From assembly GCF_000422585.1 (NCBI RefSeq), contig NZ_AUGI01000034.1, positions 38,332 through 102,331 of the forward strand: 64,000 nucleotides of DNA, written 5' to 3'. Origin of the DNA: Hugenholtzia roseola DSM 9546 (lineage in GTDB: Bacteria; Bacteroidota; Bacteroidia; Cytophagales; Bernardetiaceae). The translations under genes were made by a program, and so were the position numbers. The notes below the pieces were generated by a model. That model was not told the origin of the DNA, did no database searches, and saw only the letters and a list, made by a program, of their open reading frames with translations. Positions 1-7,047 of the stretch are shown piece after piece. Each line of letters starts with the position of its first letter. Position 1 is the first letter of the stretch.

Positions 1-55
1 TTTTGTAGCAAGCTAAGGCGTAAATTTCATTTTCAATCTTCAAAATTACTTTTTT
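1..55 (+). promoter_or_regulatory. Conserved leader of peptide cassette A (partial)
   Basis: The window opens inside the 5' leader that precedes each small peptide gene here. TTTTGTAGCAAGCTAAGGC recurs at about 1738 and 3895, in each case roughly 50 bases before the peptide start codon. The matching promoter of this copy must lie just outside the window. Confidence 0.7.
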
Positions 56-259
56 ATGAAAAAATTTCTTTTGGCTATTGTAACGTTATTGGCAGTTGTT
101 GCCTTGTGTGTTTCTACAACAAAAGAAACCACAGCATCGATGGGTAATTACTATAAAACAGACTTCGATTGCCCGTCAGGAGATTGTTGTCCATCAATGG
201 GGCAAGGCTGTTTATCTCCTGTGATTATTATAGGAGGTCCCATTCATACAGGAAATTAA
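56..259 (+). CDS. Small secreted Cys-containing peptide, cassette A
   Basis: A 67-residue protein of unknown function. Residues 1 to about 27 form a signal peptide (MKK, then a hydrophobic stretch, then Thr/Lys/Glu/Ala-rich). The mature part of about 40 residues carries four Cys, including a Cys-Cys pair, and ends PVIIIGGPIHTGN. The same ending occurs in the cassette C peptide, while the middle differs, so the tail is a conserved element and the Cys-rich part varies. Gene size, signal peptide and the propeller-lipoprotein gene downstream recall the NVEALA-type peptide loci of Bacteroides, but no NVEALA motif is seen. It is probably exported by Sec; a disulfide-bonded product is inferred from the thioredoxin-like gene in the other cassettes. 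Confidence 0.75.
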   Translation: MKKFLLAIVTLLAVVALCVSTTKETTASMGNYYKTDFDCPSGDCCPSMGQGCLSPVIIIGGPIHTGN

Positions 260-268
260 TCACTATTT

Positions 269-303
269 TACCTTCAAAAGTTATAAAACTTTTGAAGGTA
301 TTT
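269..303 (+). terminator. Strong hairpin between peptide and propeller genes, cassette A
   Basis: A perfect 14-bp stem (269-282 with 287-300) with a 4-base loop, followed by TTT. It lies between the peptide stop and the lipoprotein start. It could act as a partial terminator or an mRNA-stabilising element that makes the peptide more abundant than the propeller protein. Cassettes B and C have equivalent hairpins of unrelated sequence. Confidence 0.7.
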
Positions 304-313
304 AAATAAAAAA

Positions 314-1540
314 ATGGAAAATAAAAAAAAGTCATTTTTACTGATAATATTAGTTTGTTTCTTTTTCTCTTGTACAGAAGAGCAAGCTACAAAGCAGGAG
401 GTATTACCTGCCATTTACACCCATCAACTTCTTGCAACAGAGCAAAGGAAAACCTTTGAGCTGGACTCGATAACGCCTTATTTGAGTGCGTATTTTCAGA
501 CCTTAGAAGAAGCGGGCAAAAATTATTTTCTTATTGGCAATCCACTCAAACCTTGTATAGACATTTATGATTTAGAGAAGGCAGGAGCCAAAATTGCCTC
601 TATTCCCTTAGAAAAAGAAGGCGAAAGTGCTATTTACTCGCTCACAGGCTTTTATGCACATAGTTTAGATTCTATTTATATTTATTGCTACAAAGCCTAT
701 CAAATAGCCTTAGTCAATCGGAGTGGAAAAGTTTTGAAACGATACAAACTTTACGAAAAAGAACCCTCGTTAGGCGCAGATATAAAAACAATTATGAAAT
801 ATCCTGTTGCCTACGCCCCTGCTGCAAGTGCGCCTTCTCTGCTTCAAAACGATACCTTATACACAGGGATTATCGATAATAGTTCGGGGCTATTTTCTCA
901 TCAAGCGGGCTATATTGCCAAAACGCACTATTTCCTCGCCTTACACACCAAAACGGGCGAATACGACCTGCGCTTTAAAGGGGACGATTCTCCATATACG
1001 AAAGCAGCTTGGGTAGAAATGGAAGATATTTGTTTTAATTATAGTTTTGATACAAAAAGTATTTTAATTAGCTATGCAATGGACGAAAATATTTATCTAA
1101 AAGGTTTAGAAAAAGAATCAAAATCTATTAAAAAACTTGCTAAGAGTAGAGATTTAGAGCAGATTCCAAACCTCTCCTCCGAACAAAGATATGAAAGTCG
1201 TCCCTCTGATATATTTTTTGAAAGTCCGAGTTACAAGTTTATCATAACAGACCCATATAGAAAGGTCTATTATCGTGCCGTTGCCTCAGCCATTGAAGCA
1301 CGAAACCAAGAAGGCGCAATGCGTAAATATGTGGATAAACCTATTTCGTTCGTCATCTTAGATGAAAATCTGAATATCATAGGCGAGAGTGAAATTAAGC
1401 CCACTAATAGATTTGTACCTTATTTTTACTTTATCACCCAAGAAGGACTCTGGCTTTCGGAAGGTCATTATCGCAACCCTGACTTAGACGAAGACAACCT
1501 TTCTTTTCGTTTGTTTAAACTTCAAAGAAAAATAGAGTAA
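314..1540 (+). CDS. DUF4221/beta-propeller-like lipoprotein, cassette A
   Basis: A 408-residue lipoprotein with a signal peptide and a lipidation Cys at residue 20 (FFFSC). The TEEQ that follows is acidic, as in surface-exposed Bacteroidota lipoproteins. The body has repeated beta-rich segments of the type seen in DUF4221 and six-bladed beta-propeller lipoproteins (for example IYDLEKAGAKIASI and LDSIYIYCYKAYQIAL). No catalytic motif is evident. The last roughly 35 residues are almost identical to those of the cassette C protein, at DNA level too. The final three codons (KIE, stop) match the end of the cassette B thiol-lipoprotein gene instead, which marks a deletion junction. It probably binds or handles the adjacent peptide; this is inference from linkage. 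Confidence 0.75.
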   Translation: MENKKKSFLLIILVCFFFSCTEEQATKQEVLPAIYTHQLLATEQRKTFELDSITPYLSAYFQTLEEAGKNYFLIGNPLKPCIDIYDLEKAGAKIASIPLEKEGESAIYSLTGFYAHSLDSIYIYCYKAYQIALVNRSGKVLKRYKLYEKEPSLGADIKTIMKYPVAYAPAASAPSLLQNDTLYTGIIDNSSGLFSHQAGYIAKTHYFLALHTKTGEYDLRFKGDDSPYTKAAWVEMEDICFNYSFDTKSILISYAMDENIYLKGLEKESKSIKKLAKSRDLEQIPNLSSEQRYESRPSDIFFESPSYKFIITDPYRKVYYRAVASAIEARNQEGAMRKYVDKPISFVILDENLNIIGESEIKPTNRFVPYFYFITQEGLWLSEGHYRNPDLDEDNLSFRLFKLQRKIE

Positions 1541-1568
1541 AAGCTATTAGACTTTCCCAAAAACTTCC

Positions 1569-1576
1569 TACCTTTG
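1569..1576 (+). promoter_or_regulatory. -7 box TACCTTTG (P1 copy)
   Basis: Matches the Bacteroidota -7 consensus TAnnTTTG. The same block with the same flanks occurs at 5878-5885, right before the RND adaptor. In the copy at 3724-3731 the last G is A (TACCTTTA), so that copy is probably weakened. The inter-cassette copies look like duplicates of the adaptor promoter. Confidence 0.5.
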
Positions 1577-1685
1577 CTAATAGAAAAAATAGCACAAAAA
1601 CAAGAAAATTTCATCTCTTGAAAAAGCAAGTGCAAATAAGAGCAAAAAAAAGAGAGGTTAAATTTTTGTTAAAAGCACAGAAAAA

Positions 1686-1715
1686 TTTGGAAGTTAGAAA
1701 AAAAAAATAGGTTTG
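1686..1715 (+). promoter_or_regulatory. Promoter of peptide cassette B (P2)
   Basis: TTTG at 1686-1689, an 18-base spacer, then TAGGTTTG at 1708-1715: a close match to the Bacteroidota consensus. Transcription would start near 1721, giving a leader of about 70 bases. The leader begins with an imperfect stem (CTTAGTAAGC pairing with GCAAGCTAAG) that could protect the mRNA 5' end. Confidence 0.7.
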
Positions 1716-1792
1716 CCCTGTCTTAGTAAGCATACTATTTTGTAGCAAGCTAAGGCATAAATTTTATTTTCAAACCTCTAAATTTTGTTTTT

Positions 1793-1996
1793 ATGAAAAA
1801 ATTTCTTTTAGCACTATCGGTCAGTTTCTGTGTGGGCTTTGCCTCGCTTGCCTATTCTAATCCTGATGACGGACTCATTCAAATCGATTTGGGTGGAAAT
1901 CCTTGTAATAATTGCTTTAATGGACATTTTGGTAAACCCAACTCAAATGGACTTAAGCCCTGCAAAGGCAGCGGAAATGAGTGCATGAAACGATAA
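1793..1996 (+). CDS. Small secreted Cys-containing peptide, cassette B
   Basis: A 67-residue protein. A typical signal peptide (MKKFLLALSVSF..., cleavage likely after AYS near residue 22) is followed by about 45 residues rich in Asn and Gly, with four Cys (CNNC near the middle, two near the C-terminus) and a basic end (MKR). The signal region resembles peptides A and C (MKKFLLA), but the IIIGGPIHTGN tail is missing, so the mature sequence has diverged completely. Function unknown. It is expected to be co-transcribed with the propeller and thiol lipoproteins downstream. Confidence 0.72.
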   Translation: MKKFLLALSVSFCVGFASLAYSNPDDGLIQIDLGGNPCNNCFNGHFGKPNSNGLKPCKGSGNECMKR

Positions 1997-2007
1997 TTTT
2001 CAACTAA

Positions 2008-2034
2008 AAGCCTCTGCTTTTTTGGCAGAGGCTT
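2008..2034 (+). terminator. Hairpin between peptide and propeller genes, cassette B
   Basis: A 10-bp stem (AAGCCTCTGC with GCAGAGGCTT) with a T-rich loop, in the same position as the hairpins of cassettes A and C but of different sequence. It has no long T-run, so read-through to the propeller gene is likely. Confidence 0.65.
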
Positions 2035-2064
2035 CAATAAACTAAACATCAATCGTTACTTAGT

Positions 2065-3243
2065 ATGAAAAATATAAGTCTTATCATTTTTTTATTGATG
2101 CTTTTTTCTTGCCAAAGCACAACAACAGAAAATGCAGAAACAGGCATTTTACCAACTTCCGCCGAACTTGTGATTTTGGAAAGTTTGGAGCTTCCTTGTG
2201 ATACCCTTTTTACAAGTTTATATAACTATCATTTTTTTGAAGCCGATGGAAAAAAACTTTTGGCAGGCTTGGACTTAGTAAATGAGTCTGGACTATTTAT
2301 TTATGACTTAGATTTAAAAAAAATAGTTTATTTTGTACCTTCTATTAAAGAAGGAAAAGAAAAATTTAATATAACAAGGCATCATATTTATAGCTTAGAC
2401 TCTATTTTTTTGCTCGATGATGGCAAGGATTTAGTAAAGTTGGCAAGTGCCTTAGATACACAAAAAGTAGCAATTTTTAATATCAAAGAGGCGATGCAAG
2501 AGAAAAAATCTGTCGCTTTTGGGTATACTAACAGTGGCGCAAGCTATTTTTTTTGGGATAGCAACAAACAAAAACTATATCTACCTATTTTTCCTGCATT
2601 AGATAGCAAATATCCAAGTTATTATGAGTATGGATATTTTGCAACATACGATATAAAAGACAAAAAAATATCAAATACTTATGGTATTTATTCAAAAAAA
2701 ATACAATCAGATTCAATAAATTATTTTCCTTATTCGGAAGACCCTAATTTAATTAGATTAAATAAAAAATATTTTTTAGTTTCTTTTGGCAATGACAACT
2801 CAATTTATAAATACTCATTAGAAGAAAATAAACTAATTGAAGCCTGTAACTGGAAAAGTAACTATTTGCCTATAAAATTTGATAAAATTTCTGTAAATAG
2901 AGATTACCAAGAATTAGTTAATTTTGGAAATGCTAACGGATGCTATACATCATTATCTTTCTACGACGAGCAAACAAATACGTACTACCGCATTGTACGC
3001 CATGGGCAGGAGCTAAAAAATGCAGACGGGCAGCTCAATCAATACATGGAGTCTTCTTGGTCTATCCTTTATGGAAAAATAGATGACGAAAAACCCAAAG
3101 AAGTCTATTTTCCCCCTCGTAAATACCATTTTGGGCAAATTTGTTATCTGGGCGAAGGCAAGTTTTTGGTCAGCAAAGACAACGAATTTAATCCCGACAA
3201 TCAAGAAGATTTATTGGAGTTTGATATAATTCAGTTAAAATAA
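2065..3243 (+). CDS. DUF4221/beta-propeller-like lipoprotein, cassette B
   Basis: A 392-residue lipoprotein with the lipidation Cys at residue 16 (MLFSC). It shares layout with the cassette A and C proteins: an early segment GLFIYDLDLKK matching the IYDL element, an LDSIF element, and a C-terminal block where the protein is compared with its state (GQICYLGEGKFLVSKDNEFNP, ending in FDII). Overall it has diverged further than A and C have from each other. Beta-propeller fold is inferred from repeated beta-rich blocks. It is followed after 2 bases by the thiol lipoprotein, implying translational coupling. It is likely an outer-membrane or surface partner of peptide B. Confidence 0.72.
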   Translation: MKNISLIIFLLMLFSCQSTTTENAETGILPTSAELVILESLELPCDTLFTSLYNYHFFEADGKKLLAGLDLVNESGLFIYDLDLKKIVYFVPSIKEGKEKFNITRHHIYSLDSIFLLDDGKDLVKLASALDTQKVAIFNIKEAMQEKKSVAFGYTNSGASYFFWDSNKQKLYLPIFPALDSKYPSYYEYGYFATYDIKDKKISNTYGIYSKKIQSDSINYFPYSEDPNLIRLNKKYFLVSFGNDNSIYKYSLEENKLIEACNWKSNYLPIKFDKISVNRDYQELVNFGNANGCYTSLSFYDEQTNTYYRIVRHGQELKNADGQLNQYMESSWSILYGKIDDEKPKEVYFPPRKYHFGQICYLGEGKFLVSKDNEFNPDNQEDLLEFDIIQLK

Positions 3244-3245
3244 CT

Positions 3246-3695
3246 ATGAAAAATATAATATTTCTTTTTGTAATGATGGTATTCGTATCTTGTCATACGT
3301 CCTATAAGTATGAACAAGGGGTAAAAGACTATCTCCACAAAGTACATCAGATAAATGAAGAAAATTTATTGGATAAAATTTTCTATATAATTGATGTAGA
3401 AAGTTGTGAGTGTGGAAAATACAACTTAGAGGCTCTTGCTGCTCTTGCTAACCCTACACCAAAACTAACCATTATTTTAGTAGGAACAGCAGATTACGTA
3501 AAAGAGCTACAAAGTAAGTTTCAAAGCCCTGATGTTAATTTTTTATCAGACCCACAAAAACAAATATTTAGATACGAAACAGGTTTAGGAAAACCTATTT
3601 TACTTCATTTTAAAAACAAACAAATTATTTATCACCATTACATCATAGACCCAGAAATAGTAAATGCGATACAATATTTAGAAAAAATAGAGTAA
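3246..3695 (+). CDS. Small thioredoxin-like lipoprotein with CxC motif, cassette B
   Basis: A 149-residue lipoprotein with the lipidation Cys at residue 16 (VFVSC). A beta strand (KIFYIIDVE) leads directly into Ser-Cys-Glu-Cys (C54, C56). Later, near residue 115, comes a Gly-Lys-Pro-Ile segment that may match the cis-Pro strand of thioredoxin folds. The position of the motif matches the CSGC of the cassette C homologue, so this is a CxC variant of the redox site. CxC motifs are known in some disulfide isomerases. It probably handles disulfides of the linked Cys-rich peptide at the envelope; this role is inference. Confidence 0.65.
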   Translation: MKNIIFLFVMMVFVSCHTSYKYEQGVKDYLHKVHQINEENLLDKIFYIIDVESCECGKYNLEALAALANPTPKLTIILVGTADYVKELQSKFQSPDVNFLSDPQKQIFRYETGLGKPILLHFKNKQIIYHHYIIDPEIVNAIQYLEKIE

Positions 3696-3950
3696 AAGCT
3701 ATTAGACTTTCCCAAAAACTTCCTACCTTTACCTTTCGAAAAAATAGCACAAAAGCAAGAATCTTTCATCTCTTGAAAAAGCAAGTGCAAATAAGAGCAA
3801 AAAAAAGAGAGGTTAAATTTTTGTTAAAAGCACAGAAAAATTTGGAAGTTAGAAAAAAAAAAAATAGGTTTGCCCTGTCTTAGTAAGCATACTATTTTGT
3901 AGCAAGCTAAGGCATAAATTTTATTTTCAAACCTCTAAATTTTTGTTATT
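3690..3950 (+). repeat. Inter-cassette direct repeat, copy 2
   Basis: Near-identical to 1535-1792. It starts with the last codons of the thiol-lipoprotein gene (AAAATAGAGTAA) and runs to the start codon of peptide C. It contains the promoter of peptide C: TTTG at 3841-3844 and TAGGTTTG at 3865-3872, with a 20-base spacer because of two extra A. Confidence 0.85.
3841..3872 (+). promoter_or_regulatory. Promoter of peptide cassette C (P2)
   Basis: TTTG at 3841-3844 and TAGGTTTG at 3865-3872, the same boxes as at 1686-1715. The spacer is two A longer (20 rather than 18), which could change strength relative to cassette B. Confidence 0.65.
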
Positions 3951-4145
3951 ATGAAAAAGTTTCTTTTGGCTATATTAGCTTTATTTGCTTCAACTGTTAT
4001 TTATCTTTCTACAACTGTGGAAGTTAATGGTCAAGGCATTCCTGATGATTGTTGGGTTTTTAATGGCGACAATTGCGATAATCCTGGACGCGGCTGCTTA
4101 GACCCTGTTATTATTATTGGCGGTCCAATTCATACTGGTAATTAA
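3951..4145 (+). CDS. Small secreted Cys-containing peptide, cassette C
   Basis: A 64-residue protein. The signal peptide (MKKFLLAILALFASTVIYLSTT) is followed by a mature part with three Cys and the tail GRGCLDPVIIIGGPIHTGN, which matches peptide A except at three positions around the last Cys. The segment between signal and tail is unrelated to peptide A. The tail may therefore be a recognition element for the A/C-type propeller protein, while the Cys-rich part is the variable product; this is inference. Confidence 0.75.
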   Translation: MKKFLLAILALFASTVIYLSTTVEVNGQGIPDDCWVFNGDNCDNPGRGCLDPVIIIGGPIHTGN

Positions 4146-4163
4146 CACTTCCCTCTTTTCCTC

Positions 4164-4203
4164 AAGCTACTCCTTCTCTTAATAATAGAAGGAGTAGCTT
4201 TCC
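4164..4203 (+). terminator. Strong hairpin between peptide and propeller genes, cassette C
   Basis: A perfect 14-bp stem (4164-4177 with 4187-4200) with a 9-base loop, at the same place as the hairpins at 269 and 2008. The sequence is unrelated to either, so the structure and not the sequence is kept. Confidence 0.7.
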
Positions 4204-4215
4204 AAATCCATAAAC

Positions 4216-5394
4216 ATGAAAAAAATTCTACTACTTTTAATTGCAGTAATCTCGAGTTGCACTACTTCTAACCAAGATGATAATAATTCTGTAGCGCAGG
4301 AACAGAAGTTAGAGTTAGTGGCTACTGACATAGTAAAGCACTATCCTTTAGATGAGTTATCTATGTATCAAACAAATTATTATCAAACAAAAAATATAAA
4401 TGATACTATTTATTTATTTTGGGCAAATAAAGAAATTCCTTATATTTCAGTTTATAACTTAAATTCAGAAAAGAAAATTACAGACATAAAATTTGACTCA
4501 GACGGAAATAATGGTATAGGTGGTTGGGGCGGCTTCTACCTTCATAATTGGGATAGTATATTTGTTTTTGGGGCGAAATCCTTTCAAGTAACATTAGCCA
4601 ATCAAAAAGGCGAAGTACTCGGACGGTGCCGCCTGTATGACACAGGTAAGGAGTCTCCATTTATGCTTCCTTTGCCACGCAGCAATGCTCATCAAAGCTT
4701 CCTTATAGGTGATACTCTTTACTTTCGTGCCAATGATAACAGTACTTATAGAGTTGACGAACCTTCCTTTTTTAACGCCAACTTCCTATATGCTATTGAC
4801 ATTCGGACAATGAAAGGATTAGGATTTATCAAAATCGGAGATTCAGAGATTGATGGTAATGAAAATATTTGGGGAGCGTATTTTACTCACTTACAGTACA
4901 CACTTTCCTTTGATAGTAGCCAGCTTCTTATTAGCTATCCTATTGAAAATAATATTCATATTAGACATTTTAATAAAAAAGAAAACATAAAAAAAATAAT
5001 GTGTAATAGTTTTTATTTTGAAAACATAAAATCTAAGTGGTCAGAATCTAAATATTTTAATCATCATGAAAAGCACTATTTAGAGAATCCTTCTTTTCGT
5101 TATCTATTAGCCGATAAGTACAATCGCGTCTATTACAGATTTGCTTATCAAGCCATTGAGGAAACCAATGCAGAAGGGAAAAAGCAAAATTGGGACGATA
5201 AGCCCTGTTCTATTATCATTCTTGATGAAGAGTATAATATAGTAGGTGAAACTTTGCTTCCTAAAAAAATATATAGTAGAAATCATTTTATCACCCAAGA
5301 AGGACTCTGGCTTTCGGAAGGTCATTATCGCAACCCTGACTTAGACGAAGACAACCTTTCTTTTCGTTTGTTTAAACTTCAAAGAAAAAAGTAA
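4216..5394 (+). CDS. DUF4221/beta-propeller-like lipoprotein, cassette C
   Basis: A 392-residue lipoprotein with the lipidation Cys at residue 15 (VISSC). It is clearly homologous to the cassette A protein along its length (ISVYNLNSEKK, WDSIFVFGAKSFQVTLANQKGEVLGR, YNRVYYR.A.QAIEE.N.EG). The last 100 coding bases are practically identical to cassette A, which suggests recent gene conversion or duplication there. Its own end is QRKK-stop. The thiol lipoprotein starts 6 bases later. Beta-propeller fold and surface location are inferred. Confidence 0.75.
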   Translation: MKKILLLLIAVISSCTTSNQDDNNSVAQEQKLELVATDIVKHYPLDELSMYQTNYYQTKNINDTIYLFWANKEIPYISVYNLNSEKKITDIKFDSDGNNGIGGWGGFYLHNWDSIFVFGAKSFQVTLANQKGEVLGRCRLYDTGKESPFMLPLPRSNAHQSFLIGDTLYFRANDNSTYRVDEPSFFNANFLYAIDIRTMKGLGFIKIGDSEIDGNENIWGAYFTHLQYTLSFDSSQLLISYPIENNIHIRHFNKKENIKKIMCNSFYFENIKSKWSESKYFNHHEKHYLENPSFRYLLADKYNRVYYRFAYQAIEETNAEGKKQNWDDKPCSIIILDEEYNIVGETLLPKKIYSRNHFITQEGLWLSEGHYRNPDLDEDNLSFRLFKLQRKK

Positions 5395-5400
5395 TATGAT

Positions 5401-5859
5401 ATGAAATATATTTTATTTATGTCCTTTTTATTATTTATTGCTTGTCAAAAAAGCAAAGATTATCAGCTTGTCAATAACACTTTTTTTCATGCGGATAGCC
5501 TTTTAGGTAACCCAATTAAACAAGACTCACTGTGTCAGTATGTTTTGATAATACCGATGGAAGGATGTAGTGGTTGCAAAGAAAAGGCATTGCTATTTTC
5601 AAATAAATACGTACACAATAAAAAACTAAAAACAGTTCTTTCTACCATGCAAGGCAAAGCTTTTTTACAAGTTCATTTACTCAGATTAAATGAGAAAGAC
5701 ATGTACCTTTTAGACCCAAAAGGTTACTTTATTCGACAGGCAAGAGTAGGACAATACCCAACTTTATATGAAATTAAGAATAAATATATAATATCTGAAA
5801 AAGAATTATATCCTGAAGTTATTACTAAAGAAATTGAAGTATTAGAAAAAAATCTTTAA
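5401..5859 (+). CDS. Small thioredoxin-like lipoprotein with CxxC motif, cassette C
   Basis: A 152-residue lipoprotein with the lipidation Cys at residue 15 (LFIAC). A beta strand (YVLIIPME) runs into Gly-Cys-Ser-Gly-Cys-Lys (C56, C59), the classic thioredoxin CxxC arrangement at the start of a helix. A later LLDPKGYFIRQ element resembles the strand near the cis-Pro loop of TlpA-like proteins. The family is shorter than normal TlpA (about 150 residues). It is the last gene of the array and probably acts on disulfides of peptide C in the periplasm or at the surface (inference). Confidence 0.7.
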   Translation: MKYILFMSFLLFIACQKSKDYQLVNNTFFHADSLLGNPIKQDSLCQYVLIIPMEGCSGCKEKALLFSNKYVHNKKLKTVLSTMQGKAFLQVHLLRLNEKDMYLLDPKGYFIRQARVGQYPTLYEIKNKYIISEKELYPEVITKEIEVLEKNL

Positions 5860-5877
5860 ACTTTCCCAAAAACTTCC

Positions 5878-5885
5878 TACCTTTG
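5878..5885 (+). promoter_or_regulatory. -7 box TACCTTTG before RND adaptor
   Basis: TAnnTTTG match 23 bases before the adaptor start codon. The flanking block (ACTTTCCCAAAAACTTCC before, AAAAATAGCACAAAAGCA after) is the same as in the inter-cassette repeats, where it is followed by the cassette leader instead of this gene. Confidence 0.65.
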
Positions 5886-5908
5886 CCCTTCAAAAATAGC
5901 ACAAAAGC

Positions 5909-6979
5909 ATGAGAAAAATCGCCATTGTCGTCTTGTTTCTAAATCTTTTGTGGAGTGGCTGCCAAAGTAGTGCCGAAGAGCAGCAGACGAATCGGGCTTC
6001 GGATAGCAGTTCCCTTGCGTCCATTCCTACCCCTCGCGTGCAGACCTTTGTTGCCGCTTCTGCTCCCCTTTCCTATCAAATTACGAGCAATGGCAAGGTG
6101 GTGTCGCATCAGCAGGCAGCCCTTTCGTTTTTGGTTTCAGGTTCGGTATCGCAAGTGTTGGTTGCCAATGGGGGGCGCGTAGGCGAAGGGGCAGTCTTGG
6201 CGGTCTTAGAAGATAGCGAATTTCGCTTGGCTTTGGAACGCGCCCGCACCGAAACGGCGATGCGTCTGGACGAATACCGCAAATTATTTGTCGAATACGG
6301 TGGCACTTGGGGCGTTCCTCACTCTCTTTCCGATACCTTAGCGCAGATATTGCGCGTGCGCAGCGGTTTGGCGTTGGCAGAGGTAAGCCAAGCCGAAGCC
6401 GAGAGAAGGTTAGAAAATACGCGCCTCAAAGCCCCTTTTTCGGGTGTCCTCAGCGACTGGTATCTTAGCAAAGGCACTCAAATTCAGGCACTTCAAGCTC
6501 TGGGGACGCTCTACACCGATACGCAATTAGCAGTAGAAACCTACCTTCCCGAAAGCCAAATAGGAGTGCTTCAAAAAGGCATCAAAGCCCAAATTACCCC
6601 CCTTGCGGGCAATCCTACCTACGTGGCAGAGTTAGTCGACCTCAACCCTGCCGTCGAGCGGGAAGGCTTAGTGCGGCTTCGTTTTGCCCTTCCTGCCCAA
6701 AACGACTTGCTTCTGGGTATGAATGTCCGCCTGCTGATAGAAATTCCACAAAGTCCGCAGCTTTTAGTTCCCAAAGAAGCGATTGTGTTGCGCTCTGAAA
6801 AAGAAGTCGTCTTTACGCTCAAAAATGGGCGTGCCTTTTGGAACTACGTCAAAAAAGGCAAGGAAAATAGCCAATGGGTAGAAATCCTCGAAGGCTTGCA
6901 GGCAGGCGACGAAGTCATTATCAGCAACAACCTCCAACTTTCACACGACGCAAAAGTGGAAGTGGAAAAAAATAAATAG
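5909..6979 (+). CDS. RND efflux periplasmic adaptor (membrane fusion) lipoprotein
   Basis: A 356-residue HlyD/AcrA-family adaptor, lipid-anchored at Cys18 (LLWSGC). It links an inner-membrane RND pump to an outer-membrane channel. Visible parts are a lipoyl half-motif (SGSVSQVLVANGGRVGEGAVLAVL, about residues 73-96), a short helical hairpin, the second lipoyl half (RLKAPFSGVLSDWYLSKGTQI), then beta-barrel and membrane-proximal domains (LVPKEAIVLRSEKEVVFTL...). The two permeases lie downstream, separated by repeats. The close upstream promoter fits this start. Substrate unknown. Confidence 0.9.
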   Translation: MRKIAIVVLFLNLLWSGCQSSAEEQQTNRASDSSSLASIPTPRVQTFVAASAPLSYQITSNGKVVSHQQAALSFLVSGSVSQVLVANGGRVGEGAVLAVLEDSEFRLALERARTETAMRLDEYRKLFVEYGGTWGVPHSLSDTLAQILRVRSGLALAEVSQAEAERRLENTRLKAPFSGVLSDWYLSKGTQIQALQALGTLYTDTQLAVETYLPESQIGVLQKGIKAQITPLAGNPTYVAELVDLNPAVEREGLVRLRFALPAQNDLLLGMNVRLLIEIPQSPQLLVPKEAIVLRSEKEVVFTLKNGRAFWNYVKKGKENSQWVEILEGLQAGDEVIISNNLQLSHDAKVEVEKNK

Positions 6980-7047
6980 CTTTCCAAAGCACAAGCACGC
7001 CAATAAGGTTAAATTCTAAAAAGTAGGTGCAAATGTAGGGACAAAGG

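Larger units (their letters stand above)
1535..1792 (+). repeat. Inter-cassette direct repeat, copy 1 (carries two promoter motifs)
   Basis: About 255 bases nearly identical to 3690-3950. Differences are confined to a few positions after the first promoter box and to the length of an A-run. The repeat contains the ACTTTCCCAAAAACTTCC block also found before the RND adaptor gene at 5860, and the peptide leader. It has no coding potential. Repeats of this size allow unequal crossing-over between cassettes. Confidence 0.85.
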
